From assembly GCA_047603135.1 (NCBI GenBank), contig JBLKOW010000005.1, forward strand, positions 1-21,526: DNA of 21,526 nt, in the 5' to 3' direction. This DNA is from JACJVV01 sp047603135. Its GTDB lineage: Archaea > Nanobdellota > Nanobdellia > Woesearchaeales > JACJVV01. Below, piece by piece: positions 15,626 to 21,526 of the stretch (position 1 is its first letter; each line of letters starts with the position of its first letter). Below the pieces are notes generated by a model. It was not told the origin of the DNA and did not search any database. It was given only the letters and a program-made list of their open reading frames with translations. The position numbers were made by a program, and so were the translations under genes.

Positions 15626-16552
15626 TTATATCATACTTTCAAGAACTATTCGAACAACTACGTTGCCAAAAAAGAACGTAACGATCAAACCAAGTAAAAA
15701 ACTTGGAATGAATGGAATCCCTATTTTAACCGGAACAGAACGAATATTATACCTTTTTAACAATGTAATCTGCTTTTTGGTGATACCTAAATCCTTAGGA
15801 CCACATACATATTTTCCTTTATGGTACACTTCTTTATCAATCCAATCTCCTTCAGTAACTTCAGAAGGAGGAAGCATAAAAACCATAGAACTTCGCTCAA
15901 TTGCTTTTGCAAAAACATACAAATAATTAATACTTGCAATAAGTAACCCAAGAAGTAAAAACAAGAATAACGTCTCAATAAAAATAAAACCAAGTCCTAA
16001 AACCATTAATGCAAGAATATAAGTCACCCAGCGTATTCCTTTTGAAAGTTCCATTTGCCGTTTCCATGCAAGCTTAAATGATTTATAATTACGAAATGCA
16101 ATGACAACACTCCACACAAGCCCAAATAATGAACCTGCAAGAAACATATTAAGAATAAATGCTATGAAAACTCCATGAAGTATTGAAATACCCCCACTAA
16201 GGACTGGAAGCCCAAAAAGAGTACCAAGACCAATGAGCATTTTACTATCTCCCCCTCCCCACTGACCTGTGTAAAACATAAACATACCAAGAGCAAAACC
16301 AAGTGCAAATCCTGCAAGCCCCTCAATAAGAATAACATAATCAAACGTTACACCATAATGTAATAACCTGAGTGCGATAGCAACAAAGAAGAAACCATAA
16401 TTAAGCATATCAGGAACTTCTCTCTTCTTAATATCATGAATAGAAGCAATTATGAGCACAAGAAAGGCAAGTCCTAGTGCAATAAACTCAAACGAACCTA
16501 ATAATATAAACTGCATACCATATAACTGCATAAAAGACTGAGCATCAAACAT
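15626..16552 (-). CDS. Prepilin (preflagellin) peptidase, A24 family
   Basis: This membrane aspartyl protease cleaves the positively charged leader of type IV pilin-like or archaellin precursors. In coordinates counted from the longer TTG start, the catalytic Asp residues are D42 (SIHDIKKREVPD) and D104 in the GxGD motif (QWGGGDSKML). The protein is strongly hydrophobic with about seven to eight helices. After the core, a soluble C-terminal segment (KGKYVCGPKDLGITKKQITLL) precedes a final helix, as in archaeal FlaK/EppA-like members rather than bacterial PilD, which has an N-terminal Cys domain. I chose the ATG at 16552 (308 residues) because TTTATATAA at 16575-16583 puts it at leaderless distance; a TTG two codons upstream is the alternative. 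No pilin or archaellum gene lies in the window. Confidence 0.87.
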   Translation of the reverse strand: MFDAQSFMQLYGMQFILLGSFEFIALGLAFLVLIIASIHDIKKREVPDMLNYGFFFVAIALRLLHYGVTFDYVILIEGLAGFALGFALGMFMFYTGQWGGGDSKMLIGLGTLFGLPVLSGGISILHGVFIAFILNMFLAGSLFGLVWSVVIAFRNYKSFKLAWKRQMELSKGIRWVTYILALMVLGLGFIFIETLFLFLLLGLLIASINYLYVFAKAIERSSMVFMLPPSEVTEGDWIDKEVYHKGKYVCGPKDLGITKKQITLLKRYNIRSVPVKIGIPFIPSFLLGLIVTFFFGNVVVRIVLESMI

Positions 16553-16574
16553 AGACAAAAAAAAAGATAACTAA

Positions 16575-16583
16575 TTTATATAA
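16575..16583 (-). promoter_or_regulatory. TATA box of the prepilin peptidase gene
   Basis: TTATATAAA on the minus strand is centred about 26-27 bases before the ATG at 16552. Confidence 0.55.
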
Positions 16584-16684
16584 TTACTGGAAAAAAGTAA
16601 ACTATACTATCCTATTCTCAGTTTATTTTAAGGATTCCAAGAATTAAGAAAGAAAATAACAAAAATCAGGCGCAAAAATGATGT

Positions 16685-16771
16685 TTGTCAATTAAAGAAG
16701 CGAGTTGTGAGGCATATCAGAATTTAGCAATCTGCCGAACGGTGGTGTTATAATTATGCTTAATCTTTTTA
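16685..16771 (+). ncRNA. Putative structured small RNA, copy 2
   Basis: Paralogue of the element at 12519-12604. Conserved blocks are 16699-16720 (AGCGAGTTGTGAGGCATATC plus AG) and 16733-16757, which includes TGCCGAACGG. ATTAAAG (16691-16697) can pair with CTTTTTAAT (16765-16773), and AAGC with GCTT just inside. ATATCA (16714-16719) faces TGGTGT (16743-16748), and CAGA faces TCTG. Compared with copy 1 each changed position stays pairable. It ends in five T (16766-16770). Like copy 1, it sits upstream of a plus-strand gene, here about 75 bases before the ABC exporter, so a cis-acting leader role cannot be excluded. No clear TATA box is seen; TTATTTTAAGG near 16622 is a weak candidate. Confidence 0.5.
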
Positions 16772-16845
16772 ATAAACTCAATATAGTATAGCACACACAT
16801 ACGAAAAATGCGAACATTTTTATTACCCATCAACTTCAGAAACAT

Positions 16846-18618
16846 ATGAGTGAGTTACACCTAAAAGAAAACCTTAAGCAATACATAAGATATGTTGTGC
16901 CATACTGGCCAATGATTGCATTAATTGCTGGACTCACCATCATTATTGAAGTTAGTAGTATTCTTGACAAATACATATTCAAGTTCTTTATTGACAGAAT
17001 AGAATTATTAATCAACAACTCAATAACACGTGAAGAATTTATTTCGTACACATGGCTACTATTACTCGCATTCTTTGCAGTTATTATAATCCATACAGTA
17101 ACAATATGGTTCTCGCTCTACATTAGTAACCGTGTTCAAGGAAGAGTTATGACTGATGTTAAACGAGATTTTTATGACCATACCATGCACCTAGCATACG
17201 ACTTCCATACAACACATAACCCAGGAAAACTAATATCTAGATTAACAAGAGGAGCATCAGCAAGTGAAACAATAACAGATAGCCTAGCATGGAGTATTTT
17301 CCCTTTAATCATCCAATTTCTTTTAGTTATTATATCCTTATTATATGTTCACTGGATTCTTATGAGCATTGTAATAGTAGTAGTCATCTTGTATGCACTT
17401 TACAGCCTCTATTTAGAAAAAATACAAATTCCAGCACGCCTTAAACTTAATGAAGTTGAGGACACTGAGCGAACATTTATCGCAGACTCATTCACAAATG
17501 TTGAAACCATAAAATATTTTGGAAAAGAATCAATGATGAATGCACGGTTTAAAACAAAAATCCGTGATACATACCTCTGGTTTGTCAGAAAATGGGATTA
17601 TTTTAATTGGTTTCAAGCAGGACAAACATTCATTGTATCAATAGGTGTTCTCGCACTCATTGGTGCATCAGCGTGGTTATATCTAGAAAATAGTATTTCA
17701 CTAGGAGATATTGTATTTGCACAATCAGTATTCTTAGGATTTGTAGGACCATTATATCGATTTACCTGGTACATTAGAAATTTAATGCAGGCATTTAGTG
17801 ATTTTGAATCACTAATGAAATATAGACGTGTAAAATTCGATATAAAAGATAAACCGCACGCACAAAAACTAAACGTTAAAAGAGGAAAGATTGTATTTGA
17901 AAACATTCGCTTTAATTATCAAGATGAACCATTCATGAAAAAGTTCTCACTGCTTATTAAACCAGGTGAGAAAGTTGCACTCGTTGGGCATTCAGGCTCA
18001 GGAAAATCAACATTAGTTAAATTACTCTATCGCTTATACGATCCTCTTGAAGGAAAAATTACCATTGACAATACCGATATTGCATCAGTAACACAAGAGT
18101 CATTAAGACAATCGCTGAGCATTGTCCCCCAGGAAGGCATTTTATTTGATGACACACTCTATAATAATATTTTATTTGTAAAACCAAATGCAAAAAAAAG
18201 TGAAGTTATGTATGCAATAGAAGCAGCCCAGCTCACCGATGTCATTGAACGATTACCAAATAAAGAAAACACCATTGTTGGAGAGCGCGGTATTAAATTA
18301 TCAGGTGGAGAAAGACAACGTGTTGCAATAGCGAGGGGAATTCTAGCACACACAAAAATATTAATCCTTGATGAAGCAACCTCCGCTCTTGATTCACAAA
18401 CAGAAATTAGAATACAAAAAGCATTACATGAGCTCCTGCAAGAAAAAACCTCAATTATTATTGCCCACAGACTTTCAACTATTATGAATGCTGACCGAAT
18501 CATTGTCCTTGATAACGGTAAAATAATTCAAGAAGGAAAACACAAAGAACTTATTAAGAAAAAAGGCCCGTACAAAAAACTATGGCAATTACAAAAAGAA
18601 GGGTATATTGTTGATTAG
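16846..18618 (+). CDS. ABC transporter, fused permease and ATPase (ABCB/MsbA/Atm1-like exporter)
   Basis: This half-transporter is 590 residues, the usual length, and would work as a homodimer in the membrane. The membrane domain (about 1-310) has six helices. The nucleotide-binding domain (about 345-590) has Walker A GHSGSGKST (about 382-390), Q-loop VPQEGILFD, signature LSGGERQR (485-492), Walker B ILILDEATSALDS (about 505-517) and H-loop IIAHRLS (about residue 541). All catalytic residues are intact, so it should be active. The ATG at 16846 has no Shine-Dalgarno; a weak TATA-like TTTTTATTA lies at 16817-16825, and the A/T-rich repeat tail at 16781-16790 is another possible promoter. No partner or substrate gene is adjacent, so the exported compound (lipid, peptide or drug) is unknown. 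Confidence 0.92.
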   Translation: MSELHLKENLKQYIRYVVPYWPMIALIAGLTIIIEVSSILDKYIFKFFIDRIELLINNSITREEFISYTWLLLLAFFAVIIIHTVTIWFSLYISNRVQGRVMTDVKRDFYDHTMHLAYDFHTTHNPGKLISRLTRGASASETITDSLAWSIFPLIIQFLLVIISLLYVHWILMSIVIVVVILYALYSLYLEKIQIPARLKLNEVEDTERTFIADSFTNVETIKYFGKESMMNARFKTKIRDTYLWFVRKWDYFNWFQAGQTFIVSIGVLALIGASAWLYLENSISLGDIVFAQSVFLGFVGPLYRFTWYIRNLMQAFSDFESLMKYRRVKFDIKDKPHAQKLNVKRGKIVFENIRFNYQDEPFMKKFSLLIKPGEKVALVGHSGSGKSTLVKLLYRLYDPLEGKITIDNTDIASVTQESLRQSLSIVPQEGILFDDTLYNNILFVKPNAKKSEVMYAIEAAQLTDVIERLPNKENTIVGERGIKLSGGERQRVAIARGILAHTKILILDEATSALDSQTEIRIQKALHELLQEKTSIIIAHRLSTIMNADRIIVLDNGKIIQEGKHKELIKKKGPYKKLWQLQKEGYIVD

Positions 18619-18692
18619 ATAATACCATAACCAAACATTGCTAATAAAGTAACTCTCAATAAACACATAATAAAAACTAAAATAATCAAAAC

Positions 18693-19106
18693 CTAACACT
18701 TCTTCGCACTTTGACAATGAAAAGAACACGTCATTTTATGATAACTACAGTGATCAATAAATGCTTTCATACGTTCAAGCGTTTGAGGATGAACATTATG
18801 CTGAATTTTAAGTGCATCTTTTACCGCAAGATGCTTTGGAACACCTATAGTTATTAAGAATTGTTCAAAAAGTGCATGACTTAATTGAAGCCGTGAAGCT
18901 GTTTCTTTTCCTTTATCTGTTAAGAATACAGGAGCATGTTTATCATACTGCACAAGTCCTTCTTTCTTAAGCTTTTGAAGCATACTTGTTACTGATGCAG
19001 GTTTTACAGCTAGTTTCACTGAAACATCACTTACACGCGCATAGTTCTTCTCACCGACAATTTCAGCAATCGCCTGAATGTAATCCTCTTGAATTTTACT
19101 TAACAT
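18693..19106 (-). CDS. DtxR/MntR-family metal regulator with altered ligands
   Basis: The 137-residue product has a winged helix (YARVSDVSVKLAVKPASVTSMLQKLKKEGLV, about 22-52; wing to about 70) and the DtxR dimerisation domain, HALFEQFLITIG (77-88) and DALKIQHNVHPQTLERM (97-113). By numbering it lines up directly with Bacillus MntR. D8, H77 and H103 are kept, but the other MntR metal ligands are changed: position 11 is Q, 99 is L and 102 is Q. After residue 118 it ends in a Cys/His-rich tail, DHCSYHKMTCSFHCQSAKKC, with four Cys and three His that most relatives lack. It may respond to a different metal or to redox state, which is inference. It has a TATA box inside a palindrome just upstream and is divergent from the 19232 gene pair. 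Confidence 0.85.
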   Translation of the reverse strand: MLSKIQEDYIQAIAEIVGEKNYARVSDVSVKLAVKPASVTSMLQKLKKEGLVQYDKHAPVFLTDKGKETASRLQLSHALFEQFLITIGVPKHLAVKDALKIQHNVHPQTLERMKAFIDHCSYHKMTCSFHCQSAKKC

Positions 19107-19122
19107 ACTATTAAGATTATTT

Positions 19123-19138
19123 AGATTATTATAAATCT
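19123..19138. promoter_or_regulatory. Palindrome over the regulator's TATA box (candidate operator)
   Basis: AGATT-N6-AATCT forms a perfect 5-bp inverted repeat. On the minus strand the TATA-like TTTATAATA lies inside it (19135-19127), centred about 25 bases from the regulator start at 19106. A DtxR-type repressor binding here would block its own promoter. AT-rich sequence makes chance palindromes common. Confidence 0.4.
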
Positions 19139-19231
19139 TTCTAAAACTTTTAAGTAGTATATAATAAATGAAGAGTTTTCAAGATATATTTATATATGTC
19201 TAACTACACTCTATATATACTGTGAACAAAT

Positions 19232-19723
19232 ATGGGATGCAGTTGTAAATTATGCGGATATATTCTTTCAGGATACCTTCTTGATGAAACACCAGACAGA
19301 AAAATACAAGAAGCAGTTAGAGAAATAGCTCAAACAGAAGGAAAATATGGATTAGCACCATTAGTAAGACGCCTGCGAAATGAAGCAATACTAAAAAATG
19401 AAAATGGTACTGGGCTACATTCAGTCAATCCAGAGAACGAGCGCACAATTTTTGTTGCATATTGGGGCGCTGCACAGACTGATGAAAATTCTCACCTAAT
19501 TCCCGCTGATACATCATTTATCGTGAATGGACAATATCAAGAATTTCCTCATTATGAAGGAACACCTGAAGAACAATTTAAACAAGCATTACAAAACGAC
19601 AGAGGAAGACCAACCATCATTCTTACAACTGCTTCAGCAGTTACTGGAAGATGCTCAATTAAATATGGAACTTTTGATATTAATAATGAGCAATTACAAA
19701 AGGCCCTTGGTTATGAACGATGA
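19232..19723 (+). CDS. Uncharacterised protein with N-terminal CxCxxC
   Basis: I do not recognise this 163-residue protein. It opens with MGCSCKLCGY, a CxCxxC cluster that could bind zinc, iron or copper, and has one further Cys near residue 143 (TGRCSIKYG). The middle is mixed and acidic with strand-like stretches (RTIFVAYWGAA, RPTIILTTASAV). No membrane helix or signal peptide is seen. Its stop codon overlaps the next gene's ATG (ATGA at 19720-19723), so the two are translationally coupled. It diverges from the DtxR/MntR-like gene with 125 bases between, making metal-linked control possible. TATA-like tracts lie at 19189-19198 and 19212-19219; there is no Shine-Dalgarno. The coding call rests on length, overlap and amino-acid composition. 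Confidence 0.7.
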   Translation: MGCSCKLCGYILSGYLLDETPDRKIQEAVREIAQTEGKYGLAPLVRRLRNEAILKNENGTGLHSVNPENERTIFVAYWGAAQTDENSHLIPADTSFIVNGQYQEFPHYEGTPEEQFKQALQNDRGRPTIILTTASAVTGRCSIKYGTFDINNEQLQKALGYER

Positions 19724-20334
19724 ATATAAACATTGAAGATAGAATTACAGAATGTATTCACACAAATGCGTATCATACAAGACAAAAAACATACTCTATC
19801 AAATATAAGAATACAAATATACAATATGCAAATATATTCAAATTTATCATTTTACCCATACTTCTCATGATAATTGCACTGTACTTCAGACACTTTGTAG
19901 TGTTTATAGGAATTGCAGTCATTGCTGGATTTGTAAATTACGTCATCCATGCAACAGGAATACATTTACACTTAGGCCATGTTACATTTCTCAATGTACT
20001 CTTCAGTTATCAACTCGGATGGGAATATGGAATCGCTATCATTATTATTGCGCACGTTCTTCCTGAAATATTTGCAGGTCACATCGACACAGAAATGATT
20101 GTTTCAGGATTAATTTATGGCCTAATAGCAATACTTGCAAGCATATTTAGCATGGCGCCTTTTATCACGCTAGGGATGATATTATTAGTAATACAAACAA
20201 CGCTCAGTTTAATCATCGGAACCATCCTAGGAACACCATTTGGAGAATTACTTACTGAGCACGGCGTAGAGCATATTTTAGTTATGATTTGGTATATACA
20301 ATTCAGTTCAATTATTCTAACACTGCTTGGGTGA
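19720..20334 (+). CDS. Uncharacterised His-containing membrane protein
   Basis: The 204-residue product has a polar N-terminus (about 1-36), then about six hydrophobic helices: IFKFIILPILLMIIALYF (about 39-56), FIGIAVIAGFVNYVI, a segment around TFLNVLFSYQL, IAIIIIAHVLPEIFAG, a pair near 125-170, and a last one near 187-203. Histidines cluster in and near membrane segments: ATGIHLHLGHVTF, AHVLPEIFAGHIDTE, and LTEHGVEHILVM. This could be a metal or proton site. I do not recognise the family. Its ATG overlaps the previous gene's stop, so the pair likely forms one functional unit, and the divergent metal-type regulator suggests metal transport or sensing as a guess. Confidence 0.68.
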   Translation: MNINIEDRITECIHTNAYHTRQKTYSIKYKNTNIQYANIFKFIILPILLMIIALYFRHFVVFIGIAVIAGFVNYVIHATGIHLHLGHVTFLNVLFSYQLGWEYGIAIIIIAHVLPEIFAGHIDTEMIVSGLIYGLIAILASIFSMAPFITLGMILLVIQTTLSLIIGTILGTPFGELLTEHGVEHILVMIWYIQFSSIILTLLG

Positions 20335-20370
20335 ACAAAAATAATCGCTCAAAACATTCTCACAGAACTC

Positions 20371-21318
20371 TTACACAAAAAATAAACCAGCAATAAATGC
20401 ACAGTAAAGTGCCAGTAACACAACCCCTTCCCATAATTCAAGCTTCTTATCAGTATACATAAACAAAAACATCAAAAGAGTCATCACGATAAGAACAGGC
20501 AGGGCAAAAAACAATATAGAGTGAGAAATCACAAGACTTCCAAACAATGCAGAAGCACCAACAACAAGTAAAATATTAAACATATTTGATCCAAGAACAT
20601 TTCCTAAAATCAAAGTAAACTGTTTTTTCTTAAGAGCTGAAAAAGAAACTGAAAGTTCAGGCAGCGACGTTCCAAATGCAACAACAGTTAACGCAATAAA
20701 AGCAGAATCGGTCAAAAAAGAAAATCTATCGACAAGTAATGTAATAGTATAAATAGTTCCTTCAGCAAAAAGATATAATCCAATGCCACTAAAAATAAGC
20801 AAAGCAACATATTTCCATGAAAAATGAGTTGCCGACATCTCAGGCATATGTGAAGGATTAGTAAGAATCAAATAAGAAACAATTGCCAAAAATCCAAGCA
20901 ATATCAAACCATGCACATATCCAATATTTCCAAGAGCAACGATAATCACTAGTAAGAGAAGTGAAAGCCCAGCAAAAAACGCATCTTGCTTAATTGACTT
21001 TCTATCCACAGTAAAACGAAATCGATATACATGAGCGCTAATGACAGAGATTCCTAAAATAAAACCAATATTTGCAATGTTTGAGCCCACTACATTTCCA
21101 AGAACAAATTCAGAGCTTCCTCGTATAACTGCAACAACAGAAGAGAATAATTCAGCAAGAGAAGTTCCAAGAGCAACAAGAAAAAAACCAACAAGAAAAG
21201 GAGATACACGAAAAGCGCTTCCTAAAGCAGTAGCATTATCCACAAATATATCAGAAGACATAACAAGCAAATAAAGACAAAGACAAAGCCCCGCAAAGAT
21301 GAGTAATTCAATAAGCAT
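20371..21318 (-). CDS. CaCA-superfamily cation exchanger (YrbG-like sodium/calcium exchanger)
   Basis: The 315-residue product is an antiporter with the inverted duplicate of the CaCA family. Alpha-1 has VALGTSLAELFSS (about 48-60) and LGNVVGSNIANIG (73-85). Alpha-2 has VVAFGTSLPELSVSFSAL and LGNVLGSNMFNILLVVG. Each half includes the acidic residue of the GTS-x-x-E motif, so ion binding should be intact. About ten helices are visible. It would exchange calcium or another cation for sodium or protons. I chose the ATG at 21318 (MLIELLIFAG), not the longer frame to 21417, because family members begin directly with the first helix and a TATA box (21341-21348) lies about 26 bases upstream. It converges on the 19720 gene. 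Confidence 0.9.
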   Translation of the reverse strand: MLIELLIFAGLCLCLYLLVMSSDIFVDNATALGSAFRVSPFLVGFFLVALGTSLAELFSSVVAVIRGSSEFVLGNVVGSNIANIGFILGISVISAHVYRFRFTVDRKSIKQDAFFAGLSLLLLVIIVALGNIGYVHGLILLGFLAIVSYLILTNPSHMPEMSATHFSWKYVALLIFSGIGLYLFAEGTIYTITLLVDRFSFLTDSAFIALTVVAFGTSLPELSVSFSALKKKQFTLILGNVLGSNMFNILLVVGASALFGSLVISHSILFFALPVLIVMTLLMFLFMYTDKKLELWEGVVLLALYCAFIAGLFFV

Positions 21319-21340
21319 ACATACATAAAAGAAACCCAAC

Positions 21341-21348
21341 ATATAAAG
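21341..21348 (-). promoter_or_regulatory. TATA box of the cation exchanger gene
   Basis: CTTTATAT on the minus strand lies at leaderless distance from the ATG at 21318 and supports that start over 21417. Confidence 0.5.
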
Positions 21349-21505
21349 ATTTCTTAAAAATGCAAGGAGAAAGCCTAGTTTACCCTTCAAACGATAGATT
21401 TTCCTAAAAAAACACAAACCAAAGCCATAAATAGCTTCAATTAAGAGTAAAAAACACCATCACATTTATAAATAAAATCGGATTCATGCATAGTACCTGT
21501 GACTG

Positions 21506-21526
21506 ATGACGATATGGGTGGATGCA
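21506..21526 (+). CDS. Start of a YaiI/UPF0178-like protein (cut by window edge)
   Basis: The last seven codons read MTIWVDA. The YaiI/YqxD (UPF0178) family begins M-x-IWVDADACP, so this is a good though very short match. A TATA-like TTTATAAATA at 21465-21474 lies upstream. Function is unknown in the family (a PIN-like, nuclease-related fold has been suggested). With seven residues visible the call is tentative. Confidence 0.45.

Noticed and set aside
21319..21417. Longer N-terminus for the cation exchanger
   Set aside because: It would contain the TATA box and adds a basic, non-conserved stretch before the first helix normally found at the start of this family.
21501..21514. A CTGATGA motif like a C box of a C/D guide RNA
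   Set aside because: The same bases read as the start of a protein (MTIWVDA) matching the UPF0178 N-terminus, and no D box can be seen before the window ends.

Overview
The window looks like a piece of an AT-rich archaeal chromosome. Four signs point to Archaea: TATA-like boxes about 22-30 bases upstream of start codons with no room for a leader (leaderless genes); an archaeal-type prepilin (preflagellin) peptidase; a secreted COG1361-type protein beside an HAE3/MMPL-type RND transporter; and a DtxR/MntR-type regulator. I would guess a DPANN-like lineage, but that is inference, since the window holds no rRNA or ribosomal protein gene.

Layout. (1) Positions 1-6354 hold a compatible-solute or reserve-glycoside block. 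On the minus strand are a GT4 glycosyltransferase and a HAD phosphatase-like gene cut by the window edge. Diverging on the plus strand are glucosyl-3-phosphoglycerate synthase (gpgS), a GH13_18 sucrose-phosphorylase-like enzyme that may be a glucosylglycerate phosphorylase, and a second GT4 enzyme. Together they could make, extend and recycle glucosylglycerate-type solutes. (2) Positions 6450-9991 (minus) hold an RND transporter followed by a secreted, membrane-anchored COG1361-like protein. (3) Positions 10152-13446 (plus) hold a SucC-like ATP-grasp subunit, a SucD-like subunit with the phospho-histidine motif, and a citrate-synthase-like lyase. This is a three-gene citrate-cleaving set (split ATP-citrate lyase, or citryl-CoA synthetase plus citryl-CoA lyase). 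(4) Positions 13448-14800 (plus) encode a coiled-coil membrane protein ending in a 3D (three-aspartate) domain, a fold mostly known from bacterial cell-wall proteins. (5) Positions 14846-16552 (minus) hold a membrane-bound HTH regulator and a prepilin peptidase. (6) Positions 16846-18618 (plus) encode an ABC exporter half-transporter. (7) Positions 18693-20334 hold a DtxR/MntR-like regulator with changed metal ligands, divergent from a two-gene unit of unknown function. (8) Positions 20371-21318 (minus) encode a CaCA-family cation exchanger, and the last 21 bases begin a probable YaiI/UPF0178 protein.

The most unusual signal is non-coding. Two paralogous elements of about 86 bases (12519-12604 and 16685-16771) share long conserved blocks, an A-rich/T-rich closing stem, a variable loop and a T-tract end. 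Differences between the copies keep two internal helices paired. The tail of the second copy recurs at 15565-15603 attached to a bare hairpin. I could not assign these to a known RNA family; they may be a small-RNA family of this lineage.

Two genes in the solute block (the HAD hydrolase and the GH13 enzyme) lack an ATG, GTG or TTG where homology requires a start. For the GH13 gene a well-placed Shine-Dalgarno sequence points to ATT.
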